Shown here one piece after another: positions 58,081 to 64,000 of a stretch of 64,000 bases of DNA. Origin of the DNA: RGIG2945 sp045540355 (GTDB lineage: Bacteria; Bacillota; Clostridia; Oscillospirales; Acutalibacteraceae); the NCBI GenBank assembly GCA_045540355.1, contig JAZQHB010000031.1, positions 1 to 64,000 on the forward strand, read 5' to 3'. The translations under genes were made by a program, and so were the position numbers. The notes under the pieces are model-generated. The model was not told where the DNA came from and ran no database searches. It saw only the letters and a program-made list of their open reading frames with translations. Numbering within the stretch: position 1 is the first letter of the stretch; every line of letters starts with the position of its first letter.

Positions 58081-59650
58081 CAATGTCGGTCTGCAGTACG
58101 GCGGTCGTACTTTATTTGAGCACGCAGACACAATGTTCACAAAAGGTAACTGCTACGGACTTATCGGTGCAAACGGTGCAGGTAAATCCACATTTTTAAA
58201 AATTCTTTCGGGTGAGATTGAACCCAACAAGGGTGAGGTCGTAATCACTCCCGGTGAGAGAATGTCTGTTTTGAAGCAGGACCACTTTGCTTTTGACGAA
58301 TATGATGTAATCCGCACGGTGCTTATGGGTAACGAAAAGCTCTGTGAGATTATTGATGAAAAAGAAGCACTCTACAACAAACCCGATTTCACGGAAGAAG
58401 ACGGTCTGAGAGTCAGTGAGCTTGAAGAGGAATTTGCCGAAATGGACGGTTGGTCAGCTGAAAGTGATGCAGAAATCCTTCTCAACGGTTTAGGTGTCAC
58501 CAACGAATACCATTATATGCAGATGAAAGACCTGCCCAACGACTTAAAGGTCAAGGTGCTTTTGGCACAGGCTCTTTTCGGCAATCCCGATATACTTTTA
58601 ATGGACGAGCCTACAAACCATCTCAACATTGAAGCAATCCGTTGGCTTGAGGAGTTTTTAATTGACCTCGACAGTACGGTCATAGTTGTATCGCATGACA
58701 GACACTTTTTAAATAAGGTATGCACTCATATCGTTGACATCGACTTCGGTAAGATTTCAACATTTGTCGGAAACTATGACTTCTGGTACGAATATACACA
58801 GATGGCACAAAGACAGTTGAGAGAACAGAACAAAAAAGCCGAGCAGAAAATCAAGGAATTGCAGGAATTTATCGCTCGATTCAGTGCAAACGCTTCAAAG
58901 TCAAAACAGGCAACAAGCCGTAAGAGGATGCTTGAAAACATCAATATTGAGGAAATGCCCGTATCATCAAGACGCTTTCCGTTTGTCGCTTTCAAGCCTG
59001 ACAGAGAGGTCGGCAATGAGGTGCTTGAGGTCAAAAACCTTTCAAAAACCGTCGGCGGCAGAAAAGTGCTTGACAATATAAGCTTTACAATCAAGCCGAG
59101 AGAAAAAGTCGCGTTTGTCGGCACCGATGCGGTTGCAAAGACTACACTTTTCAAAATTCTTATGGGTGAAGAAGAACCCGATGAAGGCACATTCAAATGG
59201 GGCGTAACAACTTCTCAATCATATTTCCCGTCAGATAACTCCGCATTTTTTGACGGTGTTGAAGATAACCTCATGGACTGGATAAGAAGATACTCCGATT
59301 TGGTTTTTGAAACAGATGTCAGAGGCTGGTTGGGTCGTATAATGTTCTCGGGCGAAGAAGCAACAAAGAAAGCAAAGATCTTGTCCGGTGGTGAGAGAGT
59401 CCGTTGTATGCTCTGTAAGATGATGTTATCGGGTGCAAATGTCCTGATTTTAGACGAGCCTACTAACCACCTCGATTTGGAGTCAATCACCTCACTCAAC
59501 AACGGTCTGATAGATTTCAAAGAAACCGTTCTTTTCACTTCTCACGACCATCAGTTTGTCGGTACAATCGCAAACAGAATCATTGATGTCACAACAGGCA
59601 GCTTCTACGATAAAGAAATTACCTATGATGAATATCTTGACTCTTTTTGA
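58067..59650 (+). CDS. ABC-F family ATPase, YkpA/YbiT-like
   Basis: 527 aa, two ABC domains without TM helices, joined by a charged linker (about 245-300). First P-loop GANGAGKST and Walker B ILLMDEPTNHLNIEAIRWLEEFL. The second P-loop is unusual, GTDAVAKTT, where the Gly before Lys is Ala, yet its signature LSGGERVR and Walker B LILDEPTNHLDLESI are intact. ABC-F proteins act on the ribosome E site in translation control or antibiotic protection. The gene's own start was duplicated by the KilA-N insertion. Confidence 0.9.
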   Translation: MISTHNVGLQYGGRTLFEHADTMFTKGNCYGLIGANGAGKSTFLKILSGEIEPNKGEVVITPGERMSVLKQDHFAFDEYDVIRTVLMGNEKLCEIIDEKEALYNKPDFTEEDGLRVSELEEEFAEMDGWSAESDAEILLNGLGVTNEYHYMQMKDLPNDLKVKVLLAQALFGNPDILLMDEPTNHLNIEAIRWLEEFLIDLDSTVIVVSHDRHFLNKVCTHIVDIDFGKISTFVGNYDFWYEYTQMAQRQLREQNKKAEQKIKELQEFIARFSANASKSKQATSRKRMLENINIEEMPVSSRRFPFVAFKPDREVGNEVLEVKNLSKTVGGRKVLDNISFTIKPREKVAFVGTDAVAKTTLFKILMGEEEPDEGTFKWGVTTSQSYFPSDNSAFFDGVEDNLMDWIRRYSDLVFETDVRGWLGRIMFSGEEATKKAKILSGGERVRCMLCKMMLSGANVLILDEPTNHLDLESITSLNNGLIDFKETVLFTSHDHQFVGTIANRIIDVTTGSFYDKEITYDEYLDSF

Positions 59651-59742
59651 ATGCAGAATGCAAAATTCAGAATGCAGAATTTGGATTTTTGATAAAGATA
59701 AACTTTCGTGCATTAAAAGTACTCTTTAGAAAAAAGTATGGA
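59651..59742. repeat. Mosaic intergenic repeat, copy J
   Basis: AATGCAGAATGCAAAATTCAG units then the module TTTCGTGCATTAAAAGTACTC...GGACGATTTAAAA. Confidence 0.65.
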
Positions 59743-59828
59743 CGATTTAAAAATTGTAAAAAAATACATTGCAATGTATAAAATTATGTGATATTATAAG
59801 TTTACAAAAATTTTTGGAGGGAATTAAA

Positions 59829-60677
59829 ATGAAAAAAGTTTTAGCACTTGTACTCGCAGCAGTTATGCTCTTCAGCTTCGCAGCTTGCGGCGGCTCAGGA
59901 GAAAAAACACAGGCAGTTAAGGTTATCGACATCAACCTTACAGAAGAAGAATACGCATTCGGTGTTGACAAAGCACAGCCCGAACTTCTTACACAGGTTA
60001 ATGCATTCGTTGAAAAAATTAAGAATGACGGCACACTTGAAGAAATCTGTGACAAGTATTTCTCAGACGGCGAGCCCACTCCCGTTGAATCAGCAAAGCT
60101 TGACGAATCAAAGGATCAGTTGGTTGTTGCAACAAACGCAGCTTTTGAACCCTTTGAGTACACACAGGGCGACAAATACTACGGTGTAGATATGGAAATC
60201 GCAGCTTTACTTGCAAAGGAACTCGGAAAAGAACTTGTTATCAGTCACATGGACTTCGACGCAGTTTGCCTTTCAGTAGGTCAGCATAAAGCTGATATTG
60301 CAATGGCAGGTCTTACAGTTAAAGAAGAAAGAAAAGAATATGTTAATTTCTCAACACCCTACTATCAGGCATCACAGAAGATCATCGTTAAGGGTGACGA
60401 CACAACATTTGATGCTTGCACAGACGCAGCTTCAGTTGAAAAGATTCTCAACGGCTTTGATAAGTCAGTTAAGATCGGTGTTCAGAACGGCACAACAGGC
60501 GGCTTATATGTAAAAGGCGATGCTGAATGGGGCTTCGACGGATTCAAGACTGAATGTGTAGGTTATAAGAACGGTTCACTTGCAGTTCAGGACCTTGTAA
60601 ACGGCAACATCAATTATGTTATCATCGACTCTGCTCCTGCTGATTGCATTACAGAAGCAATCAACGCAGTCGCATAA
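59829..60677 (+). CDS. Amino-acid ABC transporter binding lipoprotein, permuted domain order
   Basis: 282 aa. Lipobox FAAC (Cys20). A type 3 solute-binding domain is clear from VATNAAFEPFEY (about 104) to DLVNGNINYVIIDSAPAD (about 270): YGVDMEIAALLAKELGKEL, MAGLTVKEERKEYVNFSTPYY. The segment that normally ends this domain, after the Asp hinge (LTEEEYAFGVDKAQPELL...VNAFVEKIKNDGTLEEICDKYF), is instead at the N-terminus (about 35-83), and the C-terminus stops where it would follow. So the order appears circularly permuted. Partner permease and ATPase follow. GGAGGG before ATG. Confidence 0.85.
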   Translation: MKKVLALVLAAVMLFSFAACGGSGEKTQAVKVIDINLTEEEYAFGVDKAQPELLTQVNAFVEKIKNDGTLEEICDKYFSDGEPTPVESAKLDESKDQLVVATNAAFEPFEYTQGDKYYGVDMEIAALLAKELGKELVISHMDFDAVCLSVGQHKADIAMAGLTVKEERKEYVNFSTPYYQASQKIIVKGDDTTFDACTDAASVEKILNGFDKSVKIGVQNGTTGGLYVKGDAEWGFDGFKTECVGYKNGSLAVQDLVNGNINYVIIDSAPADCITEAINAVA

Positions 60678-60699
60678 TTAACTCAACATTAAATAAACC

Positions 60700-60730
60700 A
60701 AAACACCTCACTCGACGGGTGGGGTGTTTT
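60700..60730 (+). terminator. Partial terminator between binding protein and permease
   Basis: 12-bp stem AAAACACCTCAC/GTGGGGTGTTTT with T run, 16 bases before the permease ATG; probably reduces transcription of the downstream genes so that the binding protein is made in excess. Confidence 0.75.
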
Positions 60731-60746
60731 ATGTAAAGGAACAGAT

Positions 60747-61454
60747 ATGAACAGTTTTATGTTAAAAGTCAACCGCTTCCTTTATGTTTTCATCGAACAG
60801 GGCGGTTATAACGAAGTCCTGACAGGTCTTAAAAACACATTGCTTATTGCGGTAACAGGTCTTATCATCGGTATCGTAATCGGTACACTTATCGCAACTG
60901 TCAGAGTTCTTCCCAAGTACAAGCTTATCACAAGAATCCTCGATAAAATCTGCACATTCTATGTTGCTCTTTTCAGAGGTACCCCGATGGTAGTTCAGTT
61001 GCTTGTTTTCTATTATGTAATGCTTCCGCTTATCGGTGTGAAAATGACTTCGGTTGCGGTTGCGATTGCGGTTTTCGGACTCAACAGCGGTGCTTACATA
61101 TCCGAAATTATGAGAGCAGGTATCTTGTCCGTTGACCCCGGTCAGATGGAAGGCGGCAGAAGTGTCGGTATGAGCTACGGTGCAACAATGATGAAAATTG
61201 TTATTCCGCAGGCTATCAAAAATATCCTTCCCACACTCGGCAACGAATTTATCACATTAGTCAAAGAAACATCAGTTGTTTCATTTGTCGGTGCAATGGA
61301 TCTTTATGTAGCCTTTAATAACATCGGTTCAAACAGCTACGAATTTATGGTACCGTATCTTGTAATGGCACTGATTTATATTGTAATTGTTTGCCTTATC
61401 AGCCTTGGTATCAAGCTTATGGAAAGGAGGTTGAGGAAAGGTGACAGAAAATAA
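60747..61454 (+). CDS. Polar amino-acid ABC transporter permease
   Basis: 235 aa, HisMQ family, five to six TM helices. LKNTLLIAVTGLIIGIVIGTL, FYVALFRGTPMVVQLLVFYY, EIMRAGILSVDPGQMEGGRSVGMS (EAA loop) and IVIPQAIKNILPTLGNEFITLVKETSV are typical. Specificity (cystine, Glu, Arg or His type) is open. Overlaps the ATPase gene by 14 bases. Confidence 0.92.
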   Translation: MNSFMLKVNRFLYVFIEQGGYNEVLTGLKNTLLIAVTGLIIGIVIGTLIATVRVLPKYKLITRILDKICTFYVALFRGTPMVVQLLVFYYVMLPLIGVKMTSVAVAIAVFGLNSGAYISEIMRAGILSVDPGQMEGGRSVGMSYGATMMKIVIPQAIKNILPTLGNEFITLVKETSVVSFVGAMDLYVAFNNIGSNSYEFMVPYLVMALIYIVIVCLISLGIKLMERRLRKGDRK

Positions 61455-62235
61455 TAAAGACCTTATTATAGTTACAGACCTCCACAAATCCTTTGGCGAT
61501 AATCATGTGTTGAAGGGTGTTTCCACAACCATCAAAAAAGGTGAAAAGGTTGTAGTTATCGGACCCTCGGGTTCAGGTAAAAGTACATTCCTTCGCTGCC
61601 TTAACTGTATGGAAGACCCCACAAGCGGCTCCGTCCTCTTTGACGGTGTAGAGCTTACCGACTTCAAAACCGACATCAATGTTCAAAGACAGAAGATGGG
61701 TATGGTTTTCCAGCATTTCAATCTCTTTGCAAACAAAACGGTTATTGAAAATATTATGATGGCACCGATTTATGTTGCCAAGAAAAAAATCAGAAAGCAC
61801 AAAAAATCCGATCCGCCGATTGACGATCTGAAAACAGCCAAGAAAAAGGCAAGAGAAAATGCAATCGCACTTCTTAAAAGAATCGGTCTTGAGGATAAAG
61901 CCGATGCTTATCCCTCATCGCTTTCAGGCGGTCAGAAGCAGAGAGTTGCGATTGTCCGTTCACTTGCAATGAATCCCGATGTTATCCTCTTTGACGAGCC
62001 GACATCAGCTCTCGACCCCGAAATGGTCGGTGAGGTGCTCGAGCTTATGAAAGAATTGGCTGACGAGGGTATGACAATGGTGGTCGTCACTCACGAAATG
62101 GGATTTGCAAGAGAGGTTGCAGACAGAGTTGTATTTATGGACGAGGGACATTTTGTTGAAGAAGCTCCTCCCGAGGAATTTTTCACAAACCCCCACGCCC
62201 CCAGACTTAAGGAATTTTTATCCAAGGTTCTGTAA
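61441..62235 (+). CDS. Polar amino-acid ABC transporter ATPase (GlnQ-like)
   Basis: 264 aa. P-loop GPSGSGKST, Q-loop VFQHFNLFANKTVIENI, signature LSGGQKQRVAIVRSLAM, Walker B VILFDEPTSALDPEM, and H-loop VTHEMGFA. A Lys-rich insertion (KKKIRKHKKSDPPIDDLKTAKKKA) lies after the Q-loop, longer than usual. GTG start behind AAGGAGG. Its 3' end overlaps the convergent small gene by 18 bases. Confidence 0.92.
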   Translation: MTENNKDLIIVTDLHKSFGDNHVLKGVSTTIKKGEKVVVIGPSGSGKSTFLRCLNCMEDPTSGSVLFDGVELTDFKTDINVQRQKMGMVFQHFNLFANKTVIENIMMAPIYVAKKKIRKHKKSDPPIDDLKTAKKKARENAIALLKRIGLEDKADAYPSSLSGGQKQRVAIVRSLAMNPDVILFDEPTSALDPEMVGEVLELMKELADEGMTMVVVTHEMGFAREVADRVVFMDEGHFVEEAPPEEFFTNPHAPRLKEFLSKVL

Positions 62236-62538
62236 TAAAGGCAATAAGTCAAACAGCTTTAAAAGCTTCATCGCTTCATCAGCTTTCTTTTGTCGGCTGT
62301 CACTGAGGTGAGGTTTTAAAGCTTTGATGAAATCGCTCCTTGAATTATCGGAGTTCATTTTTGACATTACGGTCATAATTTTTTGAATCATGGACGGGTC
62401 GAAAGACGAGAACAAATCGTTTTCTTTCGGCTCGTCTTTTTCTGCCGTATTACCGCCGAATATGCTCTCCGCAGTTGCTTTGAGATTTTCTATATCATCA
62501 GGACTTAACGATGATAATATATCTGCAATGTTATCCAA
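62218..62538 (-). CDS. Conserved small helical protein
   Basis: 106 aa. NIADILSSLSPDDIENLKATAESIFGG at the start, FDPSMIQKIMTVMSKMNS in the middle, and DFIKALKPHLSDSRQKKADEAMKLLKLFDLLPLL at the end: all amphipathic helices, no membrane segment. I recall similar small proteins in spore-forming Clostridia but know no function. TTG start 62538 behind AGGAGG; longer reading runs into a repeat and is rejected. Converges with the ATPase gene. Confidence 0.65.
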   Translation of the reverse strand: MDNIADILSSLSPDDIENLKATAESIFGGNTAEKDEPKENDLFSSFDPSMIQKIMTVMSKMNSDNSRSDFIKALKPHLSDSRQKKADEAMKLLKLFDLLPLLQNLG

Positions 62539-62578
62539 AAAACCACCTCCTATCACATCTCCAATCGGGGGACGATGC

Positions 62579-62730
62579 TGTAAGTGCAAAACGCAAAGTG
62601 CAAAGTGCAAAACGAAGGGTGGACTTCGTCCACACCTATTATAAATTGCGTCGCAGACCCGATGTTTAGTATTTAGCGTTTAGTACTCACTAATCTATCA
62701 GGGGACGGTTCTCTGATAGCTTTTTTAATC
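62579..62730. repeat. Mosaic repeat copy K plus variable-arm palindrome
   Basis: GCAAAACGCAAAGTGC units, hairpin GTGGACTTCGTCCAC, ACCTATTATAAATT, GCGTCGCAGACCC, TTTAGTATTTAGCG units, then the palindrome CTATCAG-core-CTGATAG at 62695-62719 (core GGGACGGTTCT) and TTTTTTAATCGTC. The AT-rich 62731-62960 shows no gene. Confidence 0.75.
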
Positions 62731-62961
62731 GTCACGGCTTACTTCTAAAAAGAACTTTGAATGCACAAAAATTTATTTTGATATCATGATATCAAAAGCG
62801 ATATACAAAAACTAATATCTTCCGTTACAATTATATTAAAAAATACCGTTTTCCGTGACAAAAACTTAAATTTTAATTGTGAGCAAATAACATGAAAAAC
62901 GGAGAAAAACAGAGCATTTGCGAGATAATAACTCAATACTTAAAAAAATCGAAAAAAGTTG

Positions 62962-62990
62962 TTGACATCTGCAATTGTCTGTGGTAAACT
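62962..62990 (+). promoter_or_regulatory. Promoter of rplM-rpsI
   Basis: TTGACA (62962-62967), 17-base spacer, TAAACT (62985-62990). Confidence 0.65.
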
Positions 62991-63029
62991 ATCAAGGCAA
63001 TAAACAAAATATCAATTGGAGGAAGAATT

Positions 63030-63458
63030 ATGTCTACTTTTATGCCTAACGCTCAGAACATCGAGCGTAAGTGGTATGTAATCGACGCTGAAGGCAAAAC
63101 CCTCGGTAAAGTAGCAACAGAAGCAGCAACACTTCTTCGCGGCAAGCATAAGCCCGTTTTTACTCCGCATGTTGACTGTGGTGATTTCGTAATCATCATC
63201 AATGCTGAAAAAGTTGTTCTTACAGGTAAAAAGCTTGAGCAGAAGACTTATTACCACCACACAGGTTACATCGGTAACCTCAAAGAAATCAAATATAAAA
63301 CTCTTATGGCAACAAAGCCTGAATTTGCAGTGAAGCTCGCAATCCGCCGTATGCTTCCTGATTCAGTTCTCGGCAGAAAACAGCTTACAAGAGTCCGTAT
63401 CTTCAGAGGCGCTGAGCATCCTCATGCAGCACAGCAGCCCGAAGAACGCGTATTTTAA
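63030..63458 (+). CDS. rplM: 50S ribosomal protein L13
   Basis: 142 aa, full length. Binds 23S rRNA early in 50S assembly. Seen: ERKWYVIDAEGKTLGKVATE, LRGKHKPVFTPHVDCGDFVIIINAEKV, YYHHTGYIGNLKE, AIRRMLPDSVLGRKQLTRVRIF. Followed after 17 bases by rpsI, the universal L13-S9 pair. GGAGGAAG before the ATG. Confidence 0.98.
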   Translation: MSTFMPNAQNIERKWYVIDAEGKTLGKVATEAATLLRGKHKPVFTPHVDCGDFVIIINAEKVVLTGKKLEQKTYYHHTGYIGNLKEIKYKTLMATKPEFAVKLAIRRMLPDSVLGRKQLTRVRIFRGAEHPHAAQQPEERVF

Positions 63459-63475
63459 GAAGGGAGGCAATTTAA

Positions 63476-63874
63476 ATGTACGATAGCAATCCTTATTTTT
63501 ACGGTACAGGCCGTAGAAAGAAGTCAGTAGCTCGTGTTCGCGTTTATGCAGGCACAGGTAAAATCACAATCAACGACAGAGATATCGATGATTATTTCGG
63601 TCTTGAAACATTGAAGTTAATCGTTCGTCAGCCTCTCGAGTTGACAAACACAACTGAAAAGTTTGACATCGTCTGCCGCGTTAACGGCGGTGGCGTTACA
63701 GGTCAGGCAGGTGCAATCCGTCACGGTCTTTCAAGAGCATTACTCCAGTACGAAGAGGAATTACGCCCCGCACTCAAGAAGGCAGGCTTCCTCACTCGTG
63801 ACCCGAGAATGAAGGAAAGAAAGAAATACGGTCTCAAAGGCGCACGCCGTGCACCCCAGTTCTCAAAGAGATAA
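63476..63874 (+). CDS. rpsI: 30S ribosomal protein S9
   Basis: 132 aa, full length. YFYGTGRRKKSVARVRVYAGTGKITIN at the N-terminus, GGGVTGQAGAIRHGLSRALL, and the basic C-terminal tail (RDPRMKERKKYGLKGARRAPQFSKR) that reaches the P-site tRNA. AGGGAGG before the ATG. Co-transcribed with rplM. Confidence 0.98.
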   Translation: MYDSNPYFYGTGRRKKSVARVRVYAGTGKITINDRDIDDYFGLETLKLIVRQPLELTNTTEKFDIVCRVNGGGVTGQAGAIRHGLSRALLQYEEELRPALKKAGFLTRDPRMKERKKYGLKGARRAPQFSKR

Positions 63875-63893
63875 TTTCGTTATTTCAAAATTT

Positions 63894-63922
63894 CAGCACT
63901 CACGCAAGTGGGTGCTGTTTTT
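63894..63922 (+). terminator. Terminator after rpsI
   Basis: 10-bp stem CAGCACTCAC/GTGGGTGCTG with GCAA loop and T5 run. Beyond it small hairpins GCAGC/GCTGC (63945-63957) and TGCACC/GGTGCA (63985-63999) may open another hairpin array that leaves the window. Confidence 0.88.
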
Positions 63923-64000
63923 CTTTGAGAACAGGGGTATCCTCGCAGCGTAGCTGCTGCGTTTGCAACTAAAAACACAAAATATGCACCGACGGTGCAA

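Noticed and set aside
58067..59650. ABC-F gene counted as broken by the KilA-N insertion
   Set aside because: The direct repeat restores its ribosome site and start codons exactly, and the frame is full length.

Overview
The window comes from a low-to-moderate GC, spore-forming anaerobic Firmicute, most likely a gut Oscillospiraceae/Ruminococcaceae-type Clostridium. Reasons: spoIIE, a SigH-like sigma factor and a PdaA-like deacetylase (sporulation); a biotin-dependent Na+-pumping decarboxylase and an NhaC antiporter (sodium-based energetics); L-fucose catabolism, GH27, GH2 and other clan GH-A glycosidases (host and plant glycans); TPP riboswitches of the clostridial type; TTG/GTG starts behind strong AGGAGG sites; and no respiratory genes. 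It reads as a chromosomal segment with several small accessory insertions.

Layout. 0.2-6.6 kb: an FtsX-type ABC efflux pair whose permease lacks its C-terminus, trmL, a 54-aa membrane peptide coupled to a PdaA-like lipoprotein, and a membrane protein. 6.6-12 kb (minus): a small secreted protein, a solitary E2-type acyltransferase, an AllA-like cupin, and an operon murD / GDPD-like pseudoenzyme / transglutaminase-like lipoprotein. 12.1-14.6 kb: a type II restriction-modification system (controller protein, candidate endonuclease, C5 methyltransferase, small ORF). 14.7-19.3 kb: decarboxylase operon (alpha, gamma-like, biotin carrier, beta), then a lipoprotein and a family 4 uracil-DNA glycosylase. 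19.6-25.5 kb: TetR with a divergent secreted hydrolase, a CpsB-like phosphatase, guaB, GH2. 25.7-28.3 kb: ECF sigma/anti-sigma and a secreted PHP protein. 28.4-32.4 kb: a truncated PolC-like protein, a SLOG-WYL-unknown operon, and two copies of an apparently undescribed structured small RNA. 32.5-39.7 kb (minus): rlmB, a catalytically broken P-type ATPase-like protein, fucU, a sugar kinase, fucI. 40-44.5 kb: spoIIE and a glycosidase. 44.8-47.9 kb (minus): thiamine-precursor ABC transporter under tandem TPP riboswitches. 48-51 kb: GH27 and NhaC. 51.3-54.4 kb: HEPN/MNT toxin-antitoxin pair, XRE regulator, two membrane proteins. 54.6-56.5 kb: zinc ribbon, SigH-like, MTA/SAH nucleosidase. 56.7-59.7 kb: tRNA-Met, tRNA-Glu, a hairpin array, and a KilA-N gene inserted at the start of an ABC-F gene with duplication of that start. 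59.8-62.2 kb: amino-acid ABC transporter with a permuted binding protein. The window ends with rplM-rpsI.

The most notable things are (i) the two small-RNA copies near 31.7-32.3 kb, which show compensatory base changes, a promoter and a terminator each; (ii) the KilA-N cassette bounded by a 45-bp direct repeat that rebuilds the target gene; (iii) three proteins that look like enzymes stripped of their active sites (PolC-like, P-type ATPase-like, GDPD-like); (iv) the permuted solute-binding protein; and (v) intergenic repeat families with a constant core or spacer but copy-specific self-complementary arms, one of which lies inside a lipoprotein coding sequence. All family assignments are from reading motifs; no database search was run.
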